A stretch of DNA of 64,000 nt from Glandiceps talaboti (GCF_964340395.1 NC_135565.1:6791142-6855141); one strand, 5' to 3'; positions 50,901 to 60,950 are shown, counted from the stretch's first letter. Notes: a model not told the origin generated them from the letters alone. Made by a program: numbers and translations.

Positions 50901-53900
50901 CACTAGAAGATACCTATTTCAATGGAGCAACTATTTCTCAAGACAAAAAACATTCTCTCAGGTACTTTCATACAATAGACAGCAACTATTACTCTTTGAG
51001 CTCCTCCCACAGTGAAATGTTGACAACCAAACTTAGAATTACATAAAATTTCTTCTTTGCGTCTGTGAGAATTGTACCATGTTCTTCACGAACAGCTGGA
51101 GGATCATAAATTGAAATGTTTATGCAAATGAACTTATTTGAATAACAATGAAACATGACAGTCAATATACCGGTATGTAGATTAAATGATGTTTTATATT
51201 TGATGTATGTACGTAGGTATTGATAGTTGATCTAGACAATGACAGTCTAGTCCGTTCTATGGGAGATGAACATACCATACTACCCAAGAAGGTACAGTTG
51301 GCATTAGAGAAAGCACTGACTGGTATATACACTGATTATGTACATGTACATGACGGCATACCTCACAATGTAGAAGACTATGGTAAGTAGCCGATACCTT
51401 TATTTTATCGAGCACTGTAATTTTGTATTGTGGAGTTATTATGCTTGCCAAGGGGATAAGGAAGTGGGACAGGCTGTTGTGCTACTATAGGTCCATGCCA
51501 TGGGTTAAGAATAGCAAAGTGCTGTGAGCACAGTGAATGGAAAGTACTATGTGAAAATTGGGCTTGATTTCATTCATACATTACATGATTATTTGGTTTG
51601 GTATTGCTGAGCCCCATGGGATGGGTTGTGGACTGTCATAGGGAGATTTTGGCATGCATGAAGGATAGATGAAATTTGATAAAAAACTGCAAGGATAAGT
51701 AGAAGAGACAGGCAAGATACATAACTCCTAGTGATATGAATGTGTATGTGTATGTGTGTGCGTTTGTGTGTATGTGTGTGTGTATGTATGTATGTATGTA
51801 TGTATGTGTGTGTGTGGGTGTGTCGATCAGTGTGTGTGTAGGTGTGTCAGTGTATGTGTGTCAGTGTACATTGTATGTGTGTGGGTGTGTCATTGTATGT
51901 GTGTGTGTCAGTGTCAATTTATGTGTGTATGTATGTATGTATGTATGTATGTATGTATGTGTGTATGTGTATGTGTGTGGTATGTGTGTGGGAGGGGGGG
52001 GGTGTATATGCGGGCCGCCATGGAGGAGGAGTGTTGTGTTACTGCTAAGACCCTATTTTGAACATGTTTCAGCAAAGAAAAATGTATTATTTTAACTCAT
52101 TTAGGCCATGTTCTTTTAACGCATGTGGTACAACCAATAATACAGCTATGATGAGGGGAAACCCAAAACTGATACAGTTACAAGTGTCTAAGACTTTTAG
52201 GCCTAGGTCAAGGGTATATCTTTTGGAGGTACACCACATTGAAGTTATGGTTACATTTTAGAAAGTTTCACCTAAAATACAATGTATTTACTACATTTTA
52301 AATCATATCCCTGAAATACATACCCCATAGCATTTTGGACCAGGTATTAACCCAACCCCATTCCTTGTGCAACCTTGAACTTTGTTAAAATATTTTTAGG
52401 TAATAATTTCTTTATAAACAGGTAATCAATGGAATCTGTGTTATCTATTCTTTAATTTCAGATGTTACACTGCGTGATCAGATGGTATCGGAATCTTTTG
52501 TCAGGCTGTTTGTTGAGATGGTTGGTCACTATGGCAACTACTTAAAGTTCTATCCCAATGGCAGTGTACATTTTCAACAGGAATCTTTCCAGAAAGGACA
52601 CTCTTCCAAGAGTGTTAGAAAATTCCTCGAAATTTTCATGGAAAGTCAAATGTTTTCTGTGTTCATCCAGGAAAAGGAAATGGAAAAGATGAAACCAATA
52701 CAAGGTAAGGGATGATCTCAAATTGTCACTTAGAAGGTAAGGGATCATCTCAAATTGTCACTGTTAGAAGGTAAGGGATGATCTCAAATTGTCACTTAGA
52801 AGGTAAGGGATCATCTCAAATTGTCACTGTTAGAAGGTAAGGGATGATCTCAAATTGTCACTGTTAGAAGGCAAGGGATGATCTCAAATTGTCACTTAGA
52901 AGGCAAGGGATGATCTCAAATTGTCACTGTTAGAAGGTAAGGGATGATCTCAAATTGTCACTGTTAGAAGGTAAGGGATCATCTCAAATTGTCACTGTTA
53001 GAAGGTAAGGGATAATCTCAAATTGTCACTGTTAGAAGGTAAGGGATGATCTCAAATTGTCACTTAGAAGGTAAGGGATCATCTCAAATTGTCACTGTTA
53101 GAAGGTAAGGGATGATCTCAAATTGTCACTTAGAAGGTAAGGGATCATCTCAAATTGTCACTGTTAGAAGGTAAGGGATCATCTCAAATTGTCACTTAGA
53201 AGGTAAGGGATCATCTCAAATTGTCACTGTCGCTGTGCCATGTGATTACAGAGTCATGTGTTATTGACTATTGTATGTTATTCAACTAAAAATGTCATCA
53301 CTGTTCGACTATTTTTTGAAATATTGTTTGTACTAGCATCATCACAAAGACTGATGTGCATGTGGACATCTTTTTCACAGCAGGCAAAGATGGTCACCAT
53401 CTGTATATTGAGTAGATACTAACAACAGAAATGTCACAATTTTTCAATTTTCAGTGTGGGATTTGAAAAGAACAAATTTGTTGACTACTGAAGGAGTAAG
53501 ATTTTGCAGATTATTTTGTTGTTTCTGGAACAACCTTCATAGGTGTCATATAGTACTCCTGCCAAAGTGCACTGAGTGTATAGGTGCGTTATGAAAATAT
53601 CAATTTTAGGCAGGTATACAAAGTGCTAAATGATGTGTGTTACAAAACACATGTTCACTGATCATACTTGTACAACATCATACGTCAGTTTCCCTAGGGG
53701 TTGTGGTTCACCCCTAACACAGACTGTCAGGACACAGTCTGTGTTGGTATGTGAGTCACAGTCCCCCGAGGAAACAGACATATGATGTTGCTCTTGTGAT
53801 CAGTCAACATGACCTTGTGTATATTGTCACCAAGACAACACCATTTGTGGGATGTGTATAGTCACTCACACTGATAGAAATCAAAACTTTGTAGTCAGGC

Positions 53901-54109
53901 TGTGGTTTCAATCAAGACTTGTTCTCATTCTCATTACCTCGATATCTTTGTTATTTACAGGTACCTTTGATAAAAGAGTAGAACAGTATGCTGAAGTGTC
54001 TGCAGTAATGCAGCCCAGAGGATTCACCAAGTTAGGAAATAGAGTGAAAGCTCTGGGTAAGAAAATCTCCAGAAGTACCAGTGCTAAGACCTTAGATGGT
54101 GTATTTTAG
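34660..54109 (+). CDS. DENND2: DENND2-family DENN domain protein (Rab GEF), 12 coding exons
   Basis: Joined exons 34660-35991, 38117-38257, 43974-44124, 45082-45266, 45869-46030, 46657-46827, 47555-47647, 49091-49197, 49676-49853, 51217-51382, 52462-52704 and 53961-54109 give 1025 residues plus stop with consistent phases; vertebrate DENND2A is of similar length. Residues 1-540 are proline-rich and disordered (PPPPPKP, PPPPKPK and more, likely SH3 ligands; two YAEP motifs). uDENN, about 565-657 (RYQQLFDCVV, FSFVLTSLDGSRTYGFCRR). cDENN, about 658-840 (RLPEVYCILSPVGCF, FASMLLERRIIFTAKKLS, YPFTWQHAYIPVLP). dDENN, about 841-1000 (VLIVDLDN, ESFVRLFVEMVGHY, FLEIFMESQMFSVFIQ). Known: DENN domains load GTP onto Rabs, and DENND2 members act on Rab9 in endosome-to-Golgi traffic. 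The exact orthologue (A, C or D) is not resolved. Confidence 0.93.
35992..38116 (+). other. DENND2-like intron 1
   Basis: No coding signal. Holds a TTG run followed by a G-run (36649-36690) and short G-rich stretches near 37337-37362. Confidence 0.75.
38117..38257 (+). CDS. DENND2: DENND2-like exon 2
   Basis: Acceptor TTATTGCAG, donor CCATGG|GTATGT; 47 codons, phase 0. Encodes GSAKYRSELHRRSSSLENG and DVDIEDENENKKKELPW, a linker with basic Ser and acidic stretches. Confidence 0.85.
38955..39268 (+). repeat. Intron-internal duplicated segment, copy 1
   Basis: Aligns over about 300 bp with 43038-43325: shared GGATTGTCTCAACAATA, CAACTGAAGAGATTT, CACAGTTGAATTACTTCCTT and others. Confidence 0.7.
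40235..40405. mobile_element. hAT-type MITE
   Basis: TIRs CAGTGTGCCCTCTAA and TTAGAGGGCACACTG, 171 bp, flanked by GTTCAGAC and ATTCAGAC (8-bp duplication, 7 of 8 matching). An 8-bp duplication with CAGTG ends is diagnostic of hAT elements. Confidence 0.85.
42728..43005 (+). repeat. Dispersed repeat, copy 2
   Basis: Partner of 4981-5263 in the myosin gene; see that entry for shared blocks. Confidence 0.6.
43038..43325 (+). repeat. Intron-internal duplicated segment, copy 2
   Basis: Partner of 38955-39268, about 4 kb away in the same intron, direct orientation. It follows immediately after the 42728-43005 repeat, so the two may form one composite element. Confidence 0.7.
43448..43690 (+). repeat. 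Minisatellite, about 46-bp unit, 5 copies
   Basis: Unit ATGTTACAATGTAACACTCA, then CAGACATGGTTTATT, GGTACA. ATGTTACAATGTAACA contains the inverted pair TGTTACA/TGTAACA. Confidence 0.92.
43974..44124 (+). CDS. DENND2: DENND2-like exon 3
   Basis: Acceptor TTTTACAG, donor GCTG|GTAGGT. Encodes IQRKINEAFMALKKAKRGDK and ETVSESLSQESADSDTENER. A helical, then acidic segment before the DENN module, as in other DENND2 proteins. Confidence 0.87.
44125..45081 (+). other. DENND2-like intron 3
   Basis: Contains a weak foldback (CTGTTCAGGT near 44749 against ACCTGAACAG near 44862) and the duplicated acceptor copy at 44966-45023. Confidence 0.65.
44966..45023 (+). repeat. Decoy copy of the exon 4 acceptor and exon start
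   Basis: 58 bp repeating 45061-45118, with a 95-bp offset and few mismatches: TGTTTTATAACAATCTTGTAG, then the exon start through GTCAGTGAA. The copy diverges after the duplicated part and meets an in-frame TAA, so splicing to it would truncate the protein. Confidence 0.88.
45082..45266 (+). CDS. DENND2: DENND2-like exon 4, start of uDENN
   Basis: Acceptor TCTTTTAG, donor GATGAG|GTAAGA. Encodes HRRRLRHAKSVKETAVYC, GMRYQQLFDCVVIVQL and PFIAYQYPDE. Its acceptor and first 37 bases are duplicated 95 bp upstream. Confidence 0.93.
45869..46030 (+). CDS. DENND2: DENND2-like exon 5, uDENN
   Basis: Acceptor CTTTACAG, donor GTTATG|GTGAGT. Encodes IPQFCFPDAANWAPI and CETFSFVLTSLDGSRTYGFC, then RRVM: canonical uDENN sequence. 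Confidence 0.95.
46217..46456. mobile_element. hAT-like MITE in intron 5
   Basis: TIRs CAGGGCTCGAAATTAAC and GTTAATTTCAAGCCCTG, 240 bp. This TIR type is common in animal hAT MITEs. No clear 8-bp duplication remains. Confidence 0.7.
46657..46827 (+). CDS. DENND2: DENND2-like exon 6, start of cDENN
   Basis: Acceptor CTACAAAG, donor AGACCT|GTAAGT. Encodes RLPEVYCILSPVGCFSLYDK and VLDEVDRRR. An alternative acceptor CACCAG at 46662 would remove two residues in frame. Confidence 0.92.
46905..47140 (+). repeat. Minisatellite, about 40-bp unit, 5-6 copies
   Basis: Unit GAGATTTTGTTGAGCCAGAT, then GATAAAATGTAGCAGTTAGT, in intron 6. Confidence 0.9.
47555..47647 (+). CDS. DENND2: DENND2-like exon 7, cDENN
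   Basis: Acceptor GTTTACAG, donor GAACAT|GTAAGA. Encodes GKSIEICTPGGGGDGQDTI and LERPLDLRLEH. Confidence 0.9.
47827..49045 (+). repeat. Minisatellite, 37-bp unit, about 33 copies
   Basis: Unit GACTCCCTAGCATGAATCCA, then ATTTGTATCCTTTCCAA, with two main variants (GCATGAAT and GCAATAAT). It fills intron 7 up to 45 bp before the exon 8 acceptor. Confidence 0.97.
49091..49197 (+). CDS. DENND2: DENND2-like exon 8, cDENN core
   Basis: Acceptor TATTTCCAG, donor ACTCAG|GTAAGA. Encodes VNFGGLLHCVSVKRLIEIFA, then SMLLERRIIFTAKKLS, the most conserved cDENN helix and strand. Confidence 0.95.
49446..49723 (+). repeat. Tandem duplication across the exon 9 acceptor
   Basis: 115-bp period: 49561 and 49676 both follow TATCTATTTTACAG and start TACTCTGTCTGGTTG. 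The preceding CAGTTGTACTGCAGTGCC block is also repeated. A third, diverged copy of the exon start lies near 49423-49490. Confidence 0.9.
49676..49853 (+). CDS. DENND2: DENND2-like exon 9, cDENN end
   Basis: Acceptor TTTTACAG at 49675, donor GATGAG|GTAAAT. Encodes GCIHALAALLYPFTWQHAYI, then PVLPIHLVEMCCLPTPYMIG. The upstream copy of the same acceptor (49560) leads into a truncated exon copy with a stop, so 49676 is the productive start. The last 18 bases are the seed of a 27-copy array. Confidence 0.94.
49836..50833 (+). repeat. 37-bp array containing about 27 copies of a splice donor
   Basis: Unit GACTTGGAACTAGATGAGGT, then AAATATTGATCATTAAT. The first copy is the real end of exon 9 (…GATGAG|GTAAAT); nearly every later unit keeps GATGAGGTAAAT or a close variant. 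Confidence 0.97.
51217..51382 (+). CDS. DENND2: DENND2-like exon 10, start of dDENN
   Basis: Acceptor TACGTAG, donor CTATG|GTAAGT. Encodes VLIVDLDNDSLVRSMGDEH and LPKKVQLALEKAL, matching the D-E-V-L-I-V-DL start of dDENN. Confidence 0.92.
51720..51995 (+). repeat. TGTA/TGTG microsatellite in intron 10
   Basis: Mixed TGTG, TGTA and GTCAGTG units followed by a G-run near 51990-52001. Confidence 0.93.
52462..52704 (+). CDS. DENND2: DENND2-like exon 11, dDENN
   Basis: Acceptor AATTTCAG, donor TACAAG|GTAAGG. Encodes DQMVSESFVRLFVEMVGHYG and FLEIFMESQMFSVFIQEKEM. The donor is followed by a tandem array that repeats the donor sequence. Confidence 0.94.
52702..53230 (+). repeat. 32-34-bp array containing copies of the exon 11 donor
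   Basis: Unit AAGGTAAGGGATGATCTCAA, then ATTGTCACT(GT)TAG, about 16 copies. The first AAG|GTAAGG is the functional donor of exon 11. Confidence 0.96.
53657..53804. repeat. Foldback element, about 70-bp arms
   Basis: ACTGATCATACTTGTACAAC and onward pairs with the complement ending TTGTGATCAGT; inner pairing GTTTCCCTAGGGG / CCCCCGAGGAAAC and ACACAGACTGT / ACAGTCTGTGT. Non-coding, in the last intron. Confidence 0.75.
53961..54109 (+). CDS. DENND2: DENND2-like terminal exon
   Basis: Acceptor TATTTACAG; stop TAG at 54107-54109. Encodes GTFDKRVEQYAEVSA and a basic C-terminus NRVKALGKKISRSTSAKT. The segment around the stop codon is repeated in the 3' UTR. Confidence 0.92.
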
Positions 54110-54375
54110 TGGCTTCCAATGTTATGTGTTGCTGTCACTGTTCTGTCATTGTCAGTTGCCATTGACCAGAAATCAGAAATCAAACAGTGCTAAGACCAGA
54201 AATGGTGTATTTTAGTGACTCTGTATGACTGTTCACATCAGTTGCAATTGATTAGCAATAGAAAACAAACTGTGCTAAGACCAGAGATGGTGTATCTTAG
54301 TGGCTTTGTGTGACTGTTTGTACTGTTCACATCAGTTGCAATTGATATGAAATAAAGGAAAAAAACAGTGCTAAG
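54079..54375 (+). repeat. Repeats derived from the stop-codon region
   Basis: The terminal coding block GTGCTAAGACC..AGATGGTGTATTTTAG (54080-54109) recurs at about 54186-54216 and 54271-54300, with a degraded copy near 54367, each followed by CTGTTC..ATCAGTTGCAATTGA-like sequence. Confidence 0.88.
54351..54356 (+). terminator. Candidate polyadenylation signal of the DENND2-like gene
   Basis: AATAAA 242 bases after the stop codon. Position is plausible, but later AATAAA motifs also exist (for example near 55778), so this is only a candidate. Confidence 0.35.
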
Positions 54376-54809
54376 GTCAAAGACAATACATCTTTCATTG
54401 TGCTTTTGATGTTACATTTTAAATGTTCTTGTCACTGTTGATGGTGTCCATGTCTACTAAGGGCAGATAATACATATCTTGCTTGCTTTCAGTGTACTAT
54501 GTTGTTGTAAGTCTCTCAGGCATAGCTGTTGACATCTGTTACCATGCAGAAAAAGAAGCAAAGAATTGTGTTACTATTGGCATGGTCATTGTGTTTCTGT
54601 GGCTATCATGTTGTGACAGTTAATAGTATGTACTTCTGGCTTGGGATATCGGTTTCCAGTATCATTGAAATAGACAAAGAAGGCAAAAATGACACCAGTG
54701 GTAGATATTTTGTTGTCACATTGTTGTCTCTAAAATGATGTTATCCAACCAAAGAATGCAGTGTATCACAATATATTTGTAGTTCATAGTCATAAGAACT
54801 CAGTGAAAG

Positions 54810-55068
54810 GTCAAATATGGCTGCTACTGGTGGCAGCAATACAGATGTGTACTGATGCATATCTCAAATATGGCTGCTACTGGTGGCAGCAATACAGATG
54901 TGTACTGATGCATATCTCAAATATGGCTGCTACTGGTGGCAGCAATACAGATGTGTACTGATGCATATCTCAAATATGGCTGCTACTGGTGGCAGCAATA
55001 CATATGGGTACTGATGCATATATCAAATATGGCTGCTACTGGTGGCAGCAATACATATGGGTACTGAT
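54810..55068 (+). repeat. Minisatellite, 53-bp unit, 5 copies
   Basis: Unit CAAATATGGCTGCTACTGGT, then GGCAGCAATACAGATGTGTA, CTGATGCATATCT. Confidence 0.95.
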
Positions 55069-57932
55069 TTTGAGATGTACAGCAGCTATCAAAAATGCCA
55101 ATGTCCATGCTTTAAGTATGAATATTGACTATCACTAAGTTACTCATTGCCAAGGTCATTCCAATGTCAGAAGTGAATTACTAACAATGTCTGTTGATTT
55201 TCAATGTCAATATCAAATATCATGGCATTTGTCTTGTGTCAGTGTCACGTCTTTGTCAATGTCAGCTGAACCTGAGTGGCTTTAATATTGTGTTGCCTGT
55301 ATTAACGTAGAATGCACCTTGGACTTAAACTCAAAACCCTTGCTGTTAAAATGAACAAAAAAAATTATCGTATAAATTATATAAATTTCAGAAATAAACG
55401 TCAAAAGGATATCCAAATGTAGTCATTTTAAAATCCTATATGATCTCTGTATAACTGTGTTCACGTTATTGAATAATGAAAGACTGGCGGTTTCCTTGGA
55501 AACAAGATCGTGAAACCCTGATTTTCTTTTATTATTTGAAAAAAAGATTTCGTAAATTACATCAATTAAAGTTTAGACAAAAAGAACTTTAAAATTTCAG
55601 GGAAATTTGTTCCAGAGGTGTATTCGACCTTAAATGTTGATATATGCGGTTTGAGTTTGAATTATTGCGTTATTTACTCGGTGAAGAGTAATCAAGATTA
55701 TTACATATTTATATTCTAATTTTAATTTGTGTATTCTCATGTTTTGACAAACAATTGTTGTCTGATATCATGAGAGAATAAATGGAATTTTTGAAATTTA
55801 TCTCAAGATGTATATCATTTGATGTACATTTTTTGTATTTACTAAGATATCTAGTTACTATCAAAGCCAGAAAGCCAAAAGTTTACATAACTGTAGAATC
55901 AGTATTTTGACATATCTTATCAAATCTACTTTTCAGCACAAGGCTGTTGGCGTTAAAGACCATTTTAGGGCATTTGCAGTTGATGACAATGCCTAATATG
56001 GAAAATGATAAACTCCAAATAAGGAAATATGAATATTCATGAAATACTCTCAACCTGCAGAATATTGTAGTGCCAAATATGGGCATCATGAAAATCCGTT
56101 TCCACAAATAAGGAAACATTTATGAATATTCATGAAATACTCTCAACTGGCAAATAGTTGTAATGCCAAATATGGATATCATGAAAATGAGTTACCAGAT
56201 AAGGATAACAACTTCTGAATATTCATGAAATAGCATTGATGGGTACAGAAGGATAGTACCAAATAAGAAAATGTTAGTGACTGCAACCAAATCTATAAAT
56301 ACATGTACAAATAGAAACATAGGAAATCAGATATTTTCTAAAATTTTAATTTACATGTGGTCTCGTCAGTGCAGTAAAGTCGTATCTGCCTATACAATTG
56401 CATAGCAGATAAGACCTAACTGCAATGACACGACGATTTATTGGCATATGCTTTAAGCCTTTTAAGTATGAACTAGTCATGTGTCAAATAAGAAAACTTG
56501 TTTATTAAAGAGAGGGAAGTATTATATTTCATTTTATATTGTGGGAGTACAAACACATTTCTACCCATAGTTTTGCTTGTTTGCTTTTTTGCCAGCCTTT
56601 ACTTTATGTCATATATATGCAGAATATCCAACGTTTTAATAATTCACAGATTTCTAAGTAGGTGTATGGTGTTCATTTCAGATCCTTCCATTCATTTTAA
56701 TTTACAACAAAACATTTCATTTATTTTTAGTAATTTACTAATCCGACAAAGTAGATAATTTAAAATAATTGTGTATTAAGTTTAGATAAGTCACAGGTAT
56801 TTACCATTGCATAGATATCTTAACTGTGTTCATCTTGTTTTATTTCCAAGGTTGCCGCATTGTTGATGCTGTCAAGAAGTGAATCATCTATTGTCATGGG
56901 AACTACTCATCAATCAGTAATGCTAAGGGTGTTAAGAACAGCTGAAGTATCATCAAAGCCAACAAGTTATCAAACATTTTATCGACCATCATGTCAGCCA
57001 TCTTGTAATCTTGTCAGCCATTTTGGCAGCCATCTTGTCGGCCATTTTGTCAACTGTCGGCCATCTTGCCAGCCATCTTGTAGGCACTTTTGTCAACTGT
57101 CGGCCATCTTAGCAGCCATCTTGTCACCCATTCATCTACCATTTTGAAAGCCATGAAAAGGAATTAAACATTCTTTCTATTGAAAGGTTATCCAAAATAT
57201 GTAAATTAATAATCATAAATTTAATGCACATGTAACGAACAAGTTCAAATAAGCAGACTAACTAACAATCGATCAAAATGAGTATCATTACCACTTACAT
57301 AAAATATATTAAAGTATGGCTCATAAATATAAATATTTGGTGTATTTTTAAAGAGCATATCTCAACTATCATAATTTTTTTTTAAAAGATCTTCAAATAA
57401 TACTTATTTATTGGTGTTCAATCTGTGACAGAGCTGAGTGACTGAATTAATACACTGTTGTTACCTCTGACTGACAGGTATCCACTGTCCAATCATTCAA
57501 TAATATTATATTGCCTTTCAGTAAGTCATTGATGTCACCCTATTGTGAGAAATTGAAAAGAATAATGGATACTCAATTATATCTAGAGCATACTTGCATT
57601 TTAAACAAAAAAGTGATGTCTGCTCTATTCAATTGAACATACCGAACATATTTTTATTAACAAAATGGCATTATATCATATATATGTACACAGTATCAAG
57701 CAAGATATACAGGAGCTGTTACACAGTGTTTCACGCTGTTACGATCATCAGTCATCGGATGAACTGCAACAGTGTGGAACACTGTGTGATGGCTCCTATG
57801 TATCTTGCTTGATACTGTGTTATTTTCACCGCTCTACATATATGTGTATTGAGCACTGTTTACTACAGCATAGACAGTTTACATATACTGATTATATATA
57901 TATATGTGTGTGTGTGTGTTTGTACATGCATG

Positions 57933-57970
<38 letters not shown>

Positions 57971-59418
57971 ATGTAGTGTGATTAATTTAATGAAACACAC
58001 ATCACATTATCATAGTGATAACAAATTGACGAGATAAAATGAATAATATAATTTCCTCAAAATTCAGCATACAGATAATTAAAAAAAATGGCCTGTTACC
58101 CATTCTGTAATTTAAGAGACATAAAATGCTTGCAAAAAGTATTTGTATAGTACAATCCGTTCCTTTGAAGATCTTTAAAGAAAAGTTATTTTATCATACA
58201 ATGGCAGCCACTTTTTTTTCAGTTGTTTGTGACACAACACAGGAAATGGGTTATATTTAGAGATGATTACATCATTAATGTGTACGTTATAGAACAGGAA
58301 CTCTGAGAGTGGGAGATAGTGGTTACCTTCCAAGGATAGTGTTATTGTTATCAGAGAAATACATCACCATGTTCTATTGTTAATTACGTAATATTCTGCC
58401 TCCATTCTTTGAGTGGGAAAGTAGTAGTAGGTGGTGATAATCGTCACCAGAATCATTAAGAAAATATAATTTGATGCAAAAAATTCTGGTTCAGTATAGG
58501 AGTTTTAACATTATGCTGAATTTCAGTAATTTTTTGTCAGATTACACCGATTGTTATTACAATTTATTAGACTGTGTGTGACTTTAAAATTAGACTTGAT
58601 AAGCATAAAAACAAAGAGAGGGATTATCTAAGCCTTTGAGGCTTCCATCCCTGTCTTGCCATGGAGTTTTTCATGGTGATCATAGTAAATCATATTTTGA
58701 AATGACCAATGTCCAATTTGTTGACATGGACTTCAATTTCAAGGAAATTTTTCGAGAATTTGTTTTTAAAATAAATACACAAGTGTCTGCTGGTGTCAGA
58801 TGTAAACTTATATATAATTGATATCATTTAGAATTTTAAGATGGAGAAAATTATTTGCAATTTGATCTATAAGTCTGGAATGTCGATTAGGGCCAGTAGC
58901 CAGCAAAAACAACTGGCTACTCTGCAATGTTTTTCTGTCTACTTCTTCAGGAATTTGTTTAAGGAATCCTTGTTTCAACCAGTATAATACTATTGGTGGG
59001 TAGATTCAAGGCTCTTGTCCATAGATAGTACCACCTTACTTTTCACATTTGACTGACAGCTTTGATAATTAGCTACATCCCTGTAAGTAATGATATTTTT
59101 TGTACATAGTATTGACATTATATTTGAATTGCTGTATGTTAAGTTCAAATTCTACATTTGAGTTAGCCAACTTGGACAATGAGAGATATTGACATGTAAA
59201 GTTAAGGTTTAAGAGACATGGTCAGGAACTACTAGTATTTGTTGTCATTTTTTTGTTTCCAAATAAAGTTTACTTAATATGTTTTAAATTTACCATTTAC
59301 TATCACTTGCCTAAAAACCAACAGCCACTGCCAAAACACCTATCGTATAAACTGCTGTGACACTGTAGTCTAATAAATAAAATGACATTTTATTCATATA
59401 CAAGTAGTATCATAGTTT
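55069..59418. other. 3' flanking and intergenic DNA
   Basis: No gene recognised on either strand. Contains a three-copy imperfect repeat with ATGAATATTCATGAAATA (55985-56235), a short hairpin near 56360-56440, repeated GCCATCTTG words (56990-57155), a long hairpin (57688-57820) and a TA/TG microsatellite (57893-57970). Confidence 0.5.
57688..57820. repeat. Long imperfect hairpin
   Basis: ACACAGTATCAAGCAAGATA and on pairs with the complement ending TATCTTGCTTGATACTGTGT; arms of about 53 nt with a handful of mismatches and a loop of about 27 nt. It could be a MITE or a structured-RNA precursor; the sequence alone does not decide. Confidence 0.75.
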
Positions 59419-59419
59419 C

Positions 59420-59782
59420 GGTTACCCAGACTCTCGTCACTAGGGGCTATGCCTACAAGACTATCCCAAACAAGAGTCAGGGAAAATGAGCTTTCAAGTT
59501 CCCCCTGCAGGAAGTAGCTTCTGGAGCAGTGCATCATGGGAGTACTTCACATCCAACATTGCAGGCTGAATGATTTGGGTACCTTCACTACAGATTATCA
59601 CTTCTGAAGCGACTGATGTATATTAATTACAACAAACAGGCCTCGTAAGCCCGTTTTTTATGGTTGGGAGAAGTGTACAGTGTGATTTCAGTCGCAGGGT
59701 AGTTGTAGAACGTGCTTTCCCCAGACTCTCGTTTGGGATGGTCTCATAGGCAGAGCCCCCAGCAGTGAAAGTCTGGGTAACC
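59420..59782. mobile_element. TIR element with GGTTACCCAGAC ends
   Basis: GGTTACCCAGACTCTCGTC at 59420 and the inverted counterpart ending GTCTGGGTAACC at 59782; arms of about 65 bp including ATCCCAAAC(A/G)AGAGTC. No clear target duplication. Confidence 0.65.
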
Positions 59783-60549
59783 AAGACTAATAATATGAGA
59801 ATACAGTACTTTGTATCACAGCAGTTAATATGATGGGAGTTTGGCCATTGACTACTAGTACGCAATTAAACAAGTGATAGTGAAGGGTAAAATATAAGTA
59901 ACCTTTTATTTAGAAATAAAAATGATGAAAAATACCAACAAGTTGAAGACAATGTCCTTGTAATGAAGTCATTACATTGTTTAGGAAATACATGTTTATC
60001 CTTAGTAACTAAAAAATATTGTATTTAATGTACTTGACTGGAATCCTGATTCTCTCTCATAATGGTTTCCATGTAAATGTACTACAAGTAGGGCACCCCA
60101 TCCTTTTTTTCACAAGGAAATTTTGTGTATTAGTTTTATTTTGTACTTGTTGTCATGGAAACCTCATCTTATACAAGTTACCATGGCAATTATTTGAAAA
60201 CAAGATAAACATATTTTATAGTTTTTGTAAATATTTTAGATGACAAAAAAAATATTGTGTGCTGCTCGCACTCTTCAAGTATAACCACAAGTATCGTTTG
60301 CAATAACACCTAGTGCAAAAAATAACAACAATTTATTGATAAAATATATAATGTACATAAAATAATCGGAATATGGCAAAAATATCTTTATGATGCTATG
60401 CAAATTTTTGAATGTTGGTGTATCATGACAATGAATATTCTCCACACAATCATATAATGAGTTTTTACCATGTGTTATATTTACATTTTTAGTAAGGTCA
60501 GTATTTGCTATAATCACCAGCTGCTTGGACTCCAGGTTAATATTTAAAA

Positions 60550-60950
60550 AATAATGACCAGTTGTGATGTCACAAGGTTGATATTCATATTAATAACTAG
60601 ATATTTGGGGTTAAGGTTAATATTTAGAATAATGACCTGATGATGTGATGTCACAAGGTTGATATTCATGTTAATCACCAGATGTTTGGGGTTAGAGTTA
60701 ATATTTAGAATAATGACCAACTGTGATGTCACAAGGTTGATAGTCATGTTAATCACCAGATATTTGGTGTTAAGGTTAATATTTAGAATATTGACCTGAT
60801 GTGATGTCACAAGGTTGATATTCATATTAATCACCAGTTGTTGGGTGTGAAGGTTATGTGCTGTTTGCTATTCAAGTTGATATTTAGTGTAATGACCAGC
60901 TGTGATGTCACAGGGTAGATAATGCATATTAGTCACTAGCTGTATAGTCA
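60550..60950 (+). repeat. Minisatellite, about 76-80-bp unit, 5 copies
   Basis: Unit with TGTGATGTCACAAGGTTGAT, ATTCATGTTAATCACCAG and GGGTTAAGGTTAATATTTAG. Confidence 0.88.

Noticed and set aside
58636-58821. 61-codon + strand frame in the 3' flank
   Set aside because: No recognisable family and no splice-site support; too short to claim.
60544-60834. 96-codon minus-strand frame (INMNINLVTSHQV repeats)
   Set aside because: Lies wholly within the 76-80-bp minisatellite; no gene support.
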